Notes: generated from the sequence alone by a model not told the origin. A DNA stretch of 64,000 nt from Elysia crispata (GCA_033675545.1 JAWDGP010003607.1:533501-597500), one strand, 5' to 3'; shown: positions 1-15,812, numbered from the stretch's first letter. Numbers and translations: made by a program.

Positions 1-423
1 AGGTATGTTTACTGAGGTGCTGTTTTCATTCTTCTAACACAGTACTGAATTTACTGTTTGTTTAGATTTTTATACAGCTTCACAAAGGCAAGTTATAATT
101 TACAGAAAACTAGAGGAAGAGAGGGCGTTCTGTAGGAGAAGTTTAAAAATTTAAAAATGTTACAGAATGTCGAAACGCGTTCATTTTGCTTAATCTATAA
201 AAAAATAAACACATTATTTCAAAAAGCATGTCCATTCATCGGAAGCAGCGTTTTAGCAATACCTTGAGGGAAATAAGAGATAGAATCATGGCCCGGGGCC
301 ATTAAAGTGTGAGAGCGCCCTACCTCTATCATCACGTCCTTGTTTTCATCTTCGTCCTAATTGATCAAAGAGTGCCCGATTAGGACTTTTCTCGCAATGG
401 CACCCTCTCTTCCTCATTCTCTT

Positions 424-483
<60 letters not shown>

Positions 484-3400
484 TTTCTTTTCATATTATC
501 CGCTCCCTCTCATCTTTACTTTATGTGATTCTATTTTTATAATTAAACCACTCACTCTCCCCTCCCATAACCTCCTCCTTTATTTTTCCCTTATCCGTCC
601 GTTTCATGTCGAAATCACATCCGGGACGGTATACAGTTCGCTTTGATTGTGATGTGATCAGAAAATCGATAATAATTAGTGCCAGGGGCGAGGTTGTTTG
701 GGTAAAAGTGATTGAGGAAGAGGTGTTAACAAAGGGATAAAAAAGGTGGTAGGACGAGGACAGATAAATAGAGAAGAAAGAGAATTGCTTAGGGTGACTA
801 TGTTTGATGTTCCAATGGGTAACGTGAAGTAAGGCAGGTAGCTTCGATCTAATGGAATTCCCCCTTTTTTTTTATAGAAATGTTTAGGACATGTCTAGGA
901 ATTCAAAATGCTGTAGATTTTATCCCCGTATCATCATCAGCCTTTCAGCTTTAGATTGCAGATTAGGGTATTTTCCACCCGATTAAATAGATTTATGATC
1001 ATAAACTAGTAACAGGTTCCAGCTCGTATCACCCAGTCGCTCGCTTAATGAGCTTTAATTTAATGATTCAAAACAGGGATATTACCTTGACTACATTGAG
1101 TATATCAGCTTTAATGTTTTTGTTGTGGTCTATAGGTAAAGTAATGATGAATATTTTGTTTTAGGGCAGGTAGCCGAAACGGGTCTCAACGGATTTATTG
1201 ATAAATAGCTTCCGTCATTAATTCCATATTTAAACTTATATCAGCAAACAGTCCCAATTTGAAGATTTAGATCTAAATGTTTTTAACAGGAGGCTAATGT
1301 GTTCGGTAGAGGAGCAAAACTTCTAATAAGTTCAGTTTTCTTACGAGATGGTCACTAATTTTTTTTTCTTAAATTCCGCTAATCAAACCTCACTACAGAA
1401 TTAAACGAGTCTATACATGTATTTTCTATCTCCACGCGTTTGTAAAGGCAATCTGTCGAACATGTATTTTTCATACCATACATCCCTTCGAATTTATGTT
1501 TCATTTTATATCAGAGGAATGAGACGTTCTTTGCAATAGTTAATCTTGAAAATTAGGGCCTGCCAGGCCAAGCGCTATACGCATTCCTCTTGTTTGGCTG
1601 CCGCAAATCTCTCTCCACATTCCTTTCCTCGTGGAAATGATTTAAACATCTGAGAGAATCTTGATGCCCACGTTCTCTCTGTAATGAATGGCCCAAGCAT
1701 GAATACTGAGCCCAAAGTGTGAGCGGCTCACAAGACGACAGTTCTTATTGCGGTAGTAACCTTTTTATTATTTTTTTAATTGATTTACTTCTCTTTCATT
1801 CTTTTCATCCATGTTTTTATTGGCACATCTGTTTGTTGCATGATTATTTGCGATACTTTTAAAGTGATTTCTGTATCTTTATCCGCCTTGAAATATTGAG
1901 CAAAGTACTCTGATCTTTTCAAAAAATGCCCTTTTAGTTAAAAGAAAAAAATCTCAACAGACGGTGGCGCGTGAGACAGCAAGGCAGGAATTAATACAAG
2001 GAATTGAGTGGGGGGAGAAGTTTCGAGTTTCAGCCATTTCCGAATTAAACAATAGGCAGGTTCACATGAATCAGATAAAATGCAAGAAAACAGAAGCGAA
2101 ATAAATTCAAAGGTAGTAACATATTTTACCCCAGCGTAAAATCCTTAGACCTGTCATTTTCAAAATAAAGGCTCTCTGATTGTGACATTTAAAATCGATA
2201 TCGTCCAGCCTGCCATGCAGTTCGCCAGGTCAGAGCAGGACACTTAAAATGTACTCACCCAACGACACCTGCCACTAACTCAAATGAAATACGCAGTAGG
2301 CGCTTAATTCAACAAGACTCAGTTGACCACAAAATCATCCTAGCAAAATAATGTCCCCGAAATCTTTTTGACAATTTGACTCAAAAATTTTTTATCAATT
2401 TTTAGAGGATTGTATTGATTGCTATAATTGTCATTATCTATTCAAACTTCCTGGTTAGATAGCCTCATGCTCTGCCTGAATATTTCAAAGGAGAAGCTAA
2501 TTATAACAGTTTATACTTGTTTATAATTATGACCTCTGCCGGAAAAGGAGCTGGCGGATACACATCATTATTTTTTTTTTCTGTAAAACAGTTGTGACAT
2601 TTTGATTAAAATTGTAAAATTGAATTAAATCTATTTTGAGATTCGTTCATGTAAAAGACAAAAATCGGTAACTTCCATTGACTTTACTCAATATGTCTAG
2701 ATCTATGACCTGAAACATGAAGATAGAAATTAAATTTTAGAAAATTAACAGCATTATATATGGGACCTTTTTACACCTTCATTTTCTTCAGTGGTTTTGT
2801 TTGCTTTGAAAACTTCTGCAGCTATGTAATATAAAACTAACAGCTTTCATGAGTTTATGAGAGTAAGAAATTCAAGATTCCAACTTCCTTGACGTCTTTA
2901 TTATTATAGAGGGTTTTAAAAATTATTTCGATTAAGCTATTGCAATCATTGTTGTAAAACATTTTTCACAAGGAGGCACTTCTTAATCACTAAAATTTTG
3001 CTTTGTTTATGTGGGTTTTTTTTTAATTTATATTGTCGTACATGTCCTCCAAGTTCATACTTAAGACATTTCAAGACAGATTGGAAGGTTGATCATAAAT
3101 GTAGGCAACGAAGTTTTCTTGGTACTATTGTGTTTTGTTGTCTTAAACTGTTTTTTCTGTTGTTTATTTCAACGCAAAAAGAATTTATCTTGCTTATTTT
3201 TTAAATGTGCTACTGTTGTTAATTTTGTTGAAATAGTTATTGTTGGTGATGCTGTTGATGAGCTATTTTGATCTTTATTACATTTCTTGCTCCTCCTATT
3301 TGTTATTGATTTTTTATTATTGTTGTTGTTGTTAGCTGTTTTTGGCTCCTACTGTTGTTGCAGTGGAATAAGTTTGGATGCGGTCATATTTTAGTTACAA

Positions 3401-3728
3401 ATGTTTAATCCCCTCTTTGAACTTTTGCTTTCAACAGAAAAGAAGTAATTATTTAGGAAACAGCAAAATGATACATATTTCAACTTTATCTATTCGAAGG
3501 TAGAAAGATGTAACTGGTTTACCCCCAAAAACCTTTTCAAAATGCGCCAATAAACATGACTCAAATCTTGGAGCAAATAAAGTACTGTTATCAAAGCTAA
3601 AGTCCAACCCGATATTTAACGATATAGCATTTAAATGATAGAGGAATAAACAAGAAAAGTGATATCGATATAGAATCAATTTTTGCGTTAAAAGTGCACT
3701 ATTGAACAAAATCAACTTAAAAAAATAT
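1..3728. other. Noncoding AT-rich DNA
   Basis: I see no supported exon, RNA gene or mobile element here apart from the (TC)n array at 427-480. Open frames are short, lack recognisable domains and have no convincing splice context. The stretch may be intergenic or part of a long 5' intron of the receptor gene downstream. Confidence 0.6.
427..480. repeat. (TC)n microsatellite
   Basis: An almost perfect dinucleotide tract of about 26 units, read directly from the sequence. Confidence 0.97.
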
Positions 3729-3762
3729 ATTGAGAGAGAGAGAGAGAGAGAGGGGGGGGCTG
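3729..3762. repeat. (GA)n followed by a G run
   Basis: A short GA tract runs straight into eight or nine G residues and a G-rich segment (to about 3,780). Short open frames on the minus strand here are translations of this biased DNA. Confidence 0.9.
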
Positions 3763-3998
3763 GGGGCGTTGGGGGAGGAGAGGGTAAGAGAGAGACTGAC
3801 AGAAAAATAAGGGCAAGAAGGCAGAGAAAATGTAGATATAAAGAGAACAGAGGGAGAAAAGAAATAGAAAAGTAGATAAAAAAATAGAAGGATACAAGAT
3901 GGAAATAACAACGAGCAACTTACGCGCTGAGTGACATCCACGCAAATACCCTGGCTGTTTTACTCGTCAACGTTACAGATCATTATCGCTATTTACAG

Positions 3999-4119
<121 letters not shown>

Positions 4120-4652
4120 GATATAAGTTTTTCAAAACCTCTTATTTTAACTGCTCTCATAAAAAATAATCTAACAGCGCCAAAAATAAAGAAAAACAAT
4201 TAAAATTTTTTCAGCTTTACCTCACGTAACAGTTAGGGCTAATTGTTCGTATGGAGCTTTGGTGGTGGAATACTTTGTAAACGACATAACTTAATTATTA
4301 AGCTGCCAACGAAAATGTTTTAGGCGTCAACTTGTTCATGAAATTTGACCTCGCTATCAACTTTACAAAAAAGGGCTGGAGAGAACAAACTCGACAGTAA
4401 TGTTTGCAGAGCAGCTATACTCTGGATTGTGAAAAATTTGTTCTCTTCTTTCGGTTAAGAACTTGTTTTAGATCTAGTTACATTCTTTCACGAAAGTCCT
4501 AGTAAAATTACACGATCGCAGAATAACTAATAATGAACTTTAGCACAGCATGAACGGGAAATAAAGTATCTTTGTGCTTGACTTCTTAAGAGTGTGGGAG
4601 CTCCACAGATTGACTAGGTATTAAATACACACAGAGGGAGACAATTGAGAGC

Positions 4653-4826
<174 letters not shown>

Positions 4827-5826
4827 GAAAAAAGAGAAGAAAGAGAATCAGCTAAATCTTGAAAATTGTGGGCTTAAAAGTAAAAACAAAAACCATATGA
4901 AAGTACTTGTTTGGTGAGATTGATTACTCAAACAGCGGGGGGTACACCTGGTGCTGCTGTCTTGCCCCATTGTGAGTTAATTGAGATACTGTAGATTCCT
5001 GGCGTTTAGTGAAGTCATTAAAGAGGGTACATCTACACCGACGGCTCACAGTCAAGTAGGGTTATTCTAGAGTCGCGTACAGCCCTCTTGAGTTCAGACA
5101 ATACCTTGTTATGCCTGGTATTTGGGCAAATTAGCTCGAAAGTCTCCAAACTGACGGGGACTAAAGGAATATAGAAATTTTGGGAAAAGAGGAAGATGAA
5201 TTGGAAAGAAAAGATACAAGTGTTCAAAGAAATACGCCTCGAAGGGACTGTTAGGACTGTTTAGGATTATCCCTATCCCTGCTTAATTTTCCACCGAAAC
5301 CTTTTCTGGGCTTAAGTGTCTTGTAACTATACTGATAGTGTAAACTTTCAAAACAGACTGAACTTTCTTGTGGCCACTATATTTTTCTTCAACGCATGTT
5401 AGCGCCGTTTTGTCTTTATACACTGCTTTAAATATGTATTATCCATACAGATTGAACATAGCACCAGGCTCCAGGGTTCAAGCGACCATATGTCTGTGAG
5501 CTTCAAATAAACCCTAACCTCTTCACAAAACGCCGACCCATCTACACTTACGCTCTCACAACAATCATGAAGAGAAAGATGTCCGATGTTTGAAGTTTCG
5601 TGGTCCTGTTTGATAGCAGAGCAGATCTAAATATGTTCATTCTAGGACTAACGTGCCGAGTAAGTTTGTTCTCACTGTATCAAACTCAACATGATAACTG
5701 CCGACCAGGTTACTACTCAGTAAATGTACTGTGCCCTCTTTAGATTTGATTCGTCTTCTTTAAGATAGAGTCTTCATCACCACCTGGGCAGACGCTCTGA
5801 AAATGTCAAGAACATAAAACTCTTCA

Positions 5827-5829
<3 letters not shown>

Positions 5830-5919
<90 letters not shown>
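5830..5919. repeat. (TC)n microsatellite
   Basis: A near-perfect TC tract of about 45 units. Confidence 0.97.
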
Positions 5920-5922
<3 letters not shown>

Positions 5923-7072
5923 AGCACCATTGGAGTCAGTTCTGGTGTAAAAATGTGGACAGGCACTTTATAAGAAGATAAGAACCCTAGTCTATGTAAA
6001 GGACTTCTTAAATGATATATGTTGAAAACCATACGTCCTCACATCAACCAAGCACGATCTGTCTCACCCACACCTATATTTTAACAGAAAGTGCTATCTC
6101 TGGCCCTGTAACAAGACCTAAACTAACATACAGCTGGTCTGCGTGTTGTTTTATCTGATGAGGTGTAAAACCTAACAAAATAACCTGCTCTGGTCCACTT
6201 TAATATCAAGAAATATATTAAGAGAAGAATAATAATGATTTAGTTCTCAAAAACACCTGTCATCTACCAGAGCTGGTCTTATACCTGGTGTCGTACGAGA
6301 GCTATTTTAACGCTACGCAATGCTGTTATTATACTGCTTTACAGACAAATTTGATGTTTTCTTGTTTGTGTTTGTTTTTAAACTCCAACTCATATCTACA
6401 TCCGTGATCAAGATGAGTAAAAGGAAGAATCTCACACTGAAGTCAGGTGATCCGAAACCCTTGAGTATGATAGCATTTAGACTACAGTACTCTAGAAATC
6501 GAAAATGTTCGGAGCAAGAAAAAACAGTCGATGGGGTGAAAAAGAACAGGCGGTAAGGAACTAAGCACACAGAAAATAAAATGAAGTTGTTTTGTCAACC
6601 TTTACCTTAACAGATGGGGAAGCTTTAAGTGTGCCTGATCCTTACGGAGTTGGTGCGCTTTTTCTGCTAGTATATCATAATGGAGGTACCGCATCAAAGG
6701 ATTTTGCAAGATATAACTATTACGTGCTTGTGTTTAAATTATACAAAGCGTAAAATTTTCGCATAAAAAGACGTAATGAGCAATCCCCACCCTGGCATAA
6801 ATCCAGGCCTTATAATTGAGCATGCCTTGAGCTGTAAACCAATGTACAGTATTTACCATATCATACCTACACCCTGGAGGCAAAGTCGTTGTCTCCCTCC
6901 CTAAGACCAATAAACAAATCGTTGATCGGTGCAGCTTTACCGTCTCCAAGAGAAACGCTTTACGCAAAGAGACAAAATCTTGATTTCAACTGGCAAGTAC
7001 GTACACTCGTATGGTCCTTGAACACCTGGTTGTTCTTCAGTTTATGCCCTGAAGATCTATCAGTCTTCAACA

Positions 7073-7080
7073 TTTCTCTC

Positions 7081-7145
<65 letters not shown>

Positions 7146-7228
7146 GTCTCTCTGTCTCTCTCTCTCTCTGTCTCTCTGTCTCTCTCTCTGTCTCTCTCTC
7201 TCTGTCTCTCTGTCTCTCTCTCTGTCTC

Positions 7229-7271
<43 letters not shown>

Positions 7272-7435
7272 GTCTCTGTCTCTGTCTCTCTGTCTCTCTC
7301 TCTGTCTCTCTCTCTGTCTCTCTGTCTCTCTGTCTCTGTCTTTCTCTCTGTGTCTCTCTGTCTCTCTCTCTGTCTCTCTCTGTCTCTGTCTCTCTCTCTC
7401 TCTGTCTGTTTCTCTCTCTTTTTCTCTCTCTCTGT
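7073..7435. repeat. Degenerate (TC)n/(TCTG)n array, about 360 bp
   Basis: A TC tract regularly interrupted by TG, giving TCTCTG variants throughout. Long open frames on both strands (Ser-Leu-rich on +, Arg-Glu/Thr-Asp-rich on -) are shadows of the repeat: the dinucleotide-based unit contains no stop codon in several frames. Confidence 0.95.
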
Positions 7436-8867
7436 TGCCCTATATATCATAACCTTCATCTCAAGATACACACAATATGTTTTATATTGAGGGAACAGAA
7501 ACAAAACAAAAGCCCTTTGAAAACAAATTTCAAATAATCGACGCTTCTCGTGAAAAATAGTTTTCGCCCAAATCGATGGCAGAATAATCCAGAAATGTCT
7601 GATAATACAGCACAAAGAACACCGCCGAAAAGTGATAATGTGCGCTATAGGGAAAATATATGCTTTATTATTATTATTACAAACTGCTTCAACTCTGAAT
7701 ATGATAGCGTAATGCGTTTTCAGATGGAGTTAATACTACATGCATGTACAGGTAAACTCTATGATTTGCAGATTGTTCAGTTTCTGAACGTATTGGCAAT
7801 GCGTGGGCATCCTAACCTTATTATTGTTGTAATTTGTTCCCCAGATTTGTGTTTTTACATTATGTCAGTAGATTTGCACTTTTTTTCTGATCACTATGTA
7901 TTATTGATTTGTAAAGTTTATGATATGTTAGCAAAACAACTGACTAGCGTTTTCTCAATATATTAAAAGAGTTTCAGGAGATGAAAACATTTCTTAAAAA
8001 TGAACCGAAATCTAAGCCTTAGCATAATACTACTATTCGGGAAATAGTCGCCTTCACAGAGTAAAAATGATTTTCTTCAGAAAAATCTAATGAACATTCA
8101 AAACCTGCTGACCTCATTTTTATCTTCATGAACATGGCTGAAAAAGAATTTTTCTTCGCATACTGAAAGGACAAGCCGCTATGGAAGACTACTGGAGAAC
8201 CTACATGCCAAAGCTTTGAATGGAAAGCATTTAGACCAAACATTATCTGCCTAAATTCAGTAGCATCCGGGCATTACTTAGCATCTCTACTTTTTAACAC
8301 GCTGTCACTTCATGATGAACCAAACAGTTGGTCACGGACGCATCTTATGGCAAACATTCTAAAACCCCACACGGATCGTTTGGATTTGTATTCTCGCCGG
8401 TCCGCTGCTGGTTCTTGTTCTGATTCCTATAACGATTCGTTTTCACGCATAGCCTTCAGTTGGGTCTTTATCTACATGACTCCATACCCAGAAACTTGCC
8501 CTTTCGCAACTTACGGACGCACGTATTTTCACAGACGCTTGGTGATTTATTTGTGGACCAGCACCTTCTCTCCACCTGAGACCTGCTTGGGAAAACAAGG
8601 TCTCCTACCAACTGGATGTGCAAACTCTAATATAACCAAGGTAGCATCCATGCAGTGTCTCTCATGCGGCAATGCTGTAATCATGCACAGGTCCCATGGG
8701 TAGATTGAAGTGGTTTCCCAATGACAGTTTGTAAAAGGTCCGAACACGTAAATTATACCAGCTGAGGTTAGACATAATAGTCTTGGATGATCTTTTGTAA
8801 ATTGGATAAAGACAATGGAAGAGATCAGAGATTGTTCATTTAAAAAAAAATCTCTTTGCAGATGTAA

Positions 8868-8932
8868 GTTCTTTCTTTCTTTCTCTCTTTCTGTCTGACT
8901 GTCTGTCTGTTTCTTTCTCTCTCCTCTTTTGT
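8868..8932. repeat. Degenerate (TTTC)n/(CTGT)n tract
   Basis: Short imperfect tetranucleotide runs of TTTC and CTGT. The surrounding DNA to about 9,120 is pyrimidine-rich with CTAT-like words. Confidence 0.7.
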
Positions 8933-10155
8933 TTATCTCCTCCCTCTATAACTATTTATCGATCTATCTAACTAGCTAGCTGTCCATTGTTTATTTCTGT
9001 GTATCTTTCTTTCTTTATTTTCTATCTGTGTTTTTTAACGTTTTAATTTACTTTTTCCTCTCTTAAACGATATAGAGATAATTCAGTTTCTTTCTCCATC
9101 TGTGTGTTTTCTGGAATCGGTTTACCTTTATAGCCCTCGTGTTATTTTTCTCCTCGATACAAGCAGCAAAAAAAAAAAAAAAAAAAATCTAGGCTACTGG
9201 GTAGCGTAACTATTTGCTTTTGTTGGCACAGTCTAACGGGCTGCCTCGAGTTACATTTGGTGCGTTCTTTTAAGACATGGTTCAAAGACTTTTCGTTTAA
9301 TGTTTCTTGGGGGATAAACTATCTTGTTTAACAGCTAAAAAAAACGCTCGTTTAACAAGAACTACATAGATACATGCTCATGTAAATGTATACATGTATC
9401 ACAAAAATATTGGAAGAAAAGGGAAGGTACCATATCTTCTTTTCATTTTCATTGCCTGCCTGTCTATTTCTGTATCTCCCTTTGCCAGTAAAAATGTCTC
9501 AAATCTTCTCTGTGTGTTCATCAATCTGCTGTCTCTTCAATTAACAATTCTTTCTTAATCTCTGTCCATTAACTTTCATGGCATATCTAACTCCAACACA
9601 GTTGGATCTCTTTATTTTTCACACACACTCTACCTTTCTCCCTTCGCATACTGTTCAACTTCTCTCTCTTTTATCTCTTTTTTTTTTAATTCGTCCTAAC
9701 CCAACTCTATCTTTTTCGCCCACAGCTTCTCAAAATCTGTTCGAACCTCTTTCTTCCACCCTGTAACGAATGTATTTATTCTACCACTGGTAAAGCAGCA
9801 GCAACGGTTCGCGCCTAGTCTTTTCCAGACAGCTTGGTGGGCCACACCTGTAAATAACGTACTTATTTAGGTTGTCTACATATGTTAAGTAAGGCTCGCG
9901 AGTAAAAGGTGAAATGTCAAGAAGATTCTCAAGTGAGCTGCCACCTGTCAAACATCTAGTAGCGTTACGTTTCGAGCAGTTTGTAGATGAGCCGTAATGC
10001 CTCTCGAATAGAGATCCATGGCATCTTTGTTGAGGTAGATCAGGGTTTACTGCAGGGAGAACAAATGAGATCACTTCATCAGAAAATATTACTTTCAAGT
10101 TAGAAATGTGGCGCAATTAAAAGAAGAGAGAGAAAAAGAGGAAAAAGAAAGGGGG

Positions 10156-10160
<5 letters not shown>

Positions 10161-10207
<47 letters not shown>
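10161..10207. repeat. (GA)n microsatellite
   Basis: About 23 GA units within a purine-rich stretch of about 180 bp. Confidence 0.95.
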
Positions 10208-10210
<3 letters not shown>

Positions 10211-11569
10211 GGGGAGGGGAGATGGAATGAGGAACAAGAGAAAGAAAAGGATCAATGTGGTTGGGATTGACAAACAAAAATAGAAAAAAAAAAGGTTAAG
10301 GTTATAGAAAGATAGACAGAGAACGAATGACAGATTGATCCTTATTATAAACTAGTGATATAGGGAAAATTGTGAAACTAAGAAAAAATAAAACAAATGA
10401 TAAAAGAGAAAGTGGAAGAGATTTGGGGCGGAGAAAAAAAACCCTCACAGGCGCACAGAAAGGAAGTTAGAACGGCATTATGGATGCTTAAAAAAAGAAT
10501 AGTTAAATGGATAAAGTCCTGTGATTCTTTGGAATCACATCGTCAAATTTAATAGTAATTATATATTGAAACTCTCATTCACATTAATTTTCTTTCTAAT
10601 TAAAAAAAAAATTATTTTATTTTATTTATTTATTTATTTTTGGCAATCACAATCGCTCATTACTACTTTTCTGTTACCATAACAGAAACTTTCTTAAAAA
10701 TTATTTCATAAAAATAAGTCATATTCACATTGCTTTCTATTTTTCTTTCTATAGGCGTACCGTATGTAAACTTTTAGTAAATAAAATGATTACTTCCTCA
10801 CAGCACTGAATTTCAGTCTATTTTGATTTGCTTTCTGTCTTGCTTGTAGTATTGAAGATCTACCTGATTGTAGCTTGAGAAAGTAAAAAAAAAATTAGCT
10901 TTGTTTTTCTTCAACATTTACACAAGGTAAAGATTAGGTTGAACCGAATCTAAAGGTCATGCAGGAAGTAAATTAGGATAAAAACAACGAAACATGAACA
11001 CAAATACAAGCCTCTTCCCTTACCGAACCCGCCTATATTGATAATCCCTGTTGACGTAACACAGTTAAAATCCCCGGAGATATAAAAAGCAAAAATAATG
11101 ACGGGGTTTGTGTGATATAACCTTCAAAGTATGTTGTTTCTGGGATAATGTTATTTCCTTCATATTTTTTTCTCATCCACGAAAACAAACTAATAGAAAA
11201 CTTTATTTGTAAAATAAATTAACTAGGACTCGTTGTTTATTTACGCATGTGTTTTCAAAAGTGCAGATGTACTTTGATGAGACATCAACCACGTTGTATG
11301 ATCATATAAATGTTTCATTCAGAGGGTATTACTGTAATTAACACAGATATATAATAGCCATGCTGCGGCTCATATTGCATCCTAGTTAAGGCTCAACAAT
11401 TACAGGGCTTTTAATAATTATAAAGGTGGCATTTTCCTCATGTCAGTTTTTTTGTTCATCGATTACTTTTCTCGTCTTTTGTTTTGCAATAAATGTTGTA
11501 TTTTCCAAATTTTATCTCTGTCTTCTCGAAAGTTTATCGCTACTCAGTATATGGCTAGAGAAAGGGAGA

Positions 11570-11753
<184 letters not shown>

Positions 11754-13285
11754 ACGACAGAAAGGAAAGTAGAAAGGTGGACAGAGAGAGAGAGGCTGAT
11801 TTAATAAATAACAACGAAGACACAAATGGAGAAAAGAAGAGTGTCGAAGTTGAGTGGATTACATTATGCAGGCTGGAAGGAATTAAGCATTAGAAATATC
11901 ACGATGGTGGGAAAGATGCTTTGCTATAATTTGACGATAACGAGCTAACATGTTTGCTGATAACTACTAGTACTAAGTACGATAGTAGGCTTAATTGAAT
12001 CGCAGAGCTAACTCTCCAATGAACTAAACGAGTACAAAAAAGAAAAAAAGGAAAAAAGATTTTCGTACACAAAAACAAGGAAGCAAAATCATAAATACTT
12101 TAAAATTTCATTAATATGTGGGTATTCAGCATGGCAATATGATTATACCTAAAAACTTTACAAGTCTAGATAATTTATATGGTATGCTTAAGACATAATT
12201 AATTTAAAAAAAAAAAAAACTTCTTTATAGATAACTTAAGCATGATTGACTTCCCATAACTTTAAAGCAGTTTATGTTAGACTAAATACACGAACATCCT
12301 TTAAACACACGAGCTGAACACTGTTAGCTCAACTTTAAAAGTTACAAACAAGCAAATTATTCCTAGATTTGATTTTGATTTTGATTTCGAGTGGCCAGCC
12401 TTAACGTTACATGAACCCACATTAGCTTTCGCTATCTCTTTTTTTTTGCTCGTGTCTTCCCTTAATGATGTCTTCCCACCCACAGTATTGTATTAGACCG
12501 AAGTGCATAGACAGTGGAGTAATTGCGTGTCATGATCCTATGCGATGATTGCTAACACATGCAGGTATGCGCATGCTGTGGAATGGCAGCCGTGTACACA
12601 CGATGTTTGTGTGTTATTGTGTTACCTTTGGTACTGTTTGAAATGTGAATCAACCACTGGGCCATTTCTATTATCCATATCCCACACCAACAAACACACA
12701 CACACACTCACTATTATAAAAACAGAATAAACAAAAGGAAGGAATAAGAAATCGGAGACGTTGCAACAGATTTCCGATTATTGTGCAGATCACAAATTTT
12801 TATGTCCTTTGATTTCATTGTGTTCAAGTTTTCTCTTTATGATCTTCTTTTCTCTATCTCGAACCAACTTTATTTTTTTACTCTGTTATGCAACTGTGTG
12901 ATATTTTCAGACTTTTTCTTTCAAAAGCAAAATCCGTTCCCTTGTTAAGTTTATTAGAGAGAAGATGTGTAAAAAAATTAGCTTCGGCACTTAGATCTAA
13001 TTTTTGCTTTTGGTTTTTGTTTATCTTTTTCCGTCTTTACTGCTTGCAGTGATTTTTATGTGTTTCTTTTTATATAATTTTATAACCTAGAAACATAATA
13101 TGATTTATTACGAATGATGTACCTGCCTCTAATCTCATCAAGTCACCATGTTACCCGTGAAAGTCAATTTTTTTGTTTACTTCTAGAGCAGAGTATTTTT
13201 ATACTCAAATACTTCTGTCGTGAAGGTATTTCTATACACCTCTTTGCGTTCTGTGATCTCGACCAAATTGAAGGCTGGGATTCTT

Positions 13286-13444
<159 letters not shown>

Positions 13445-15728
13445 CCTTTCATGATTATCCGTTTCATATATAAAGCTTTTTCAAATTGCACAAGAGGGCC
13501 ATATGATGAAAAGCTTTGGTTTTGAAAGTGAATAAAAATCTTTATTATCACACAGTTTGCTCTGAGATTGTTTACCAGGTAAAGTTGGATTCACGTAAAG
13601 GTTCACAGCATCTTGATATGTTTTGTTTATGTTTGCTTATTACATTCTTAAAAATAACATGTCTCCGATGTCATTCCGCAAATTTTTCTAATGGGGATTT
13701 GTTTAAATTGTAAGCTGCACAATGTAGTTGTGTAGGAAGACTCCACGACCTTTTTAAAAAACAAAATCAGGGAAGTTGCAAAAGAAAAAATTTCAACCTA
13801 TAACTCATGTATTTACATTAATTTTGATAACACGAAATTTCGATTCAAGGAATTTTATTCGTTTGTTTTCCTTCAAACATTAAAGTAAGTCTGGTGGTAA
13901 AGGGAAAAAAAAAGAAACAAAAAATCATGAACAGCCTTGGATGAGGTGGTAAAGTGCCAAAAGATGAAAGTTTTCCGATCTTTATTTTATTGGCTATCAC
14001 TAATAAATCGGCGCCATGCAGGCCAGGATTTACGATCTCAAGAATTTGTGCCTGCCAGACGTACGGGCCTCCAAGAATCGGGTTGAGAGATGTGCGAGTG
14101 TAGAACAGCCCGACAGAATGAAGGACAAGCTTAATTGTTTTTCCTGATGGTTGAAATTCGACCAAAAATATCATTTTGAGCTTGTTCACTCCTACTCATA
14201 CGATGTAAGTGGAGAGGACGAAGTGTGATAACTTAAGAGACCAGCGGAAAGATGTTCTCACAACTTTTGAGGTGATAACGGTAGTCCATGAGTTCCACAG
14301 ACACGGAGATTGGTCTCATGTTTAAGCTAGGCCTTCGATGTTTCATCGTGCTCTATAGTATGCCTCCAAATATAAATTATACCACATCCATCCAGATTGA
14401 ATTTAAACATTTCTTTTTATCTCAGACTCTTGTCTCTAATGCGACAAATTAACATTGATGGTATGCATGTCAAAGAAAAATTGTTGGTTAGTTTTGATTT
14501 TTAATCTTTTTTACAGGATTTATATTCTCTGTTGCACAACTTATCTTTTAAGATCAATATGATGAACACCAAGAAATTTGCAAAACATTTCATAACTGTA
14601 GAAATAACCAAACTACTGTTCTTTGGCATTTCCCACAAACACCAAATTTAAGGGTGCAGACTCATAATTGAGCGAAAAAGTAGCAATCGATCTTGACTGA
14701 AAGTTAACAAGCATAATGAGAGGTTGCGAAATAACATCTACTTTCTTCGCCTCTATAAACCACGTTAAAACGCTTAGCTCAATGCTCTTGGCATCTTTTT
14801 GTTCGACAGGACTTTCTTAGGCTTGAAGCAAAATCAATCATCCACTCAATCAGTTTAATCAATCAACTGAGAAGCAGATTCCGAAAACAATAATTAAATT
14901 TAACTAATTTTGCACAAACCCCATCTATATTTAAATCATTTTAAACTCTCTCAATTAATAAACCACAAAGAATGCTCACATGGCTGTGTACCATAGTCTT
15001 ATAATGAACGTCTAAACAGGTCTTTAAATGTGTTGGGAAGGTAAAGAGTTAGGTTTTCTCCCCGTGTTAGGATTTCTTGGATTTGACTTTCCAATTATAA
15101 GAAAAGCAAAACAAAAAAGAAGAAATCGTAGATCTATCACATGAAATTAAACGATTCCTTTGCATACTAGTCTGCGCGTCCCCCGTGCTCCAAGATCTTC
15201 ATCGTCTGCTGCACTATCTTCAAAGCTTTCCCCTACACATCTTCATCAATTAATGGCCAGTGTTCGAACTTGGCCGCAGATATTTTGAGGTAATGAACTC
15301 TGTTATTGCAACTAATGCAAAGCCAGGATCAACACTTGAAGTATTAATCATACACAAAAACAAAACAACTCAATATACATTTTGCGATTAAATATTGGTT
15401 TTCACAGCAACAGCGTGCCGTAAACACTGCTTATAAAAGACTACGTATACACACACTCACAAAACGAAAAAAAAAAAAAGAAATCAACAGTGTTACATAG
15501 CTTTTCTTCTTAGAAAAAACAGAAATCGTTCATTATTTATTAAATTAAAGCTGATTGCCCATAATTAATGCAGTTTTTTTTTTTTTGTTTCTTTTTTATG
15601 GGATGGATTGAATCCGATTTCAACAGTTGTTATGATATAAAATTCATTTTTTAATACTTTTCTCCCTATTCCCCTTACCTTTGTTGTCTATATGCTATAT
15701 TTTTTCCAGTTTTCTCCAATCTTGTCTC

Positions 15729-15729
<1 letters not shown>

Positions 15730-15808
<79 letters not shown>
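15730..15808. repeat. (TC)n microsatellite
   Basis: About 39 TC units, pure. Confidence 0.97.

Positions 15809-15812
<4 letters not shown>

Larger units (their letters stand above)
4830..8867. other. Noncoding DNA with two TC arrays
   Basis: No exon is supported apart from the repeats listed separately at 5.83 and 7.07 kb. Open frames of 70-140 codons (for example 7,550-7,966 + and 8,347-8,703 +) carry no motif I recognise, are AT-biased like their surroundings and lack convincing splice or start context. Confidence 0.5.

Noticed and set aside
7067-7615. Long open frames rich in Arg-Glu or Ser-Leu
   Set aside because: They are translations of (TC)n/(GA)n tracts, open on both strands because the repeat lacks stops. 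The same holds at 4.0, 4.7, 11.5, 13.3, 19.3, 20.8, 22.0, 30.5, 31.0 and 47.7 kb.
8347-8703. 118-codon plus-strand frame with mixed composition
   Set aside because: More protein-like than its neighbours, but I recognise no domain, splice context or repeat family, and a frame of this length can occur by chance in 64 kb.
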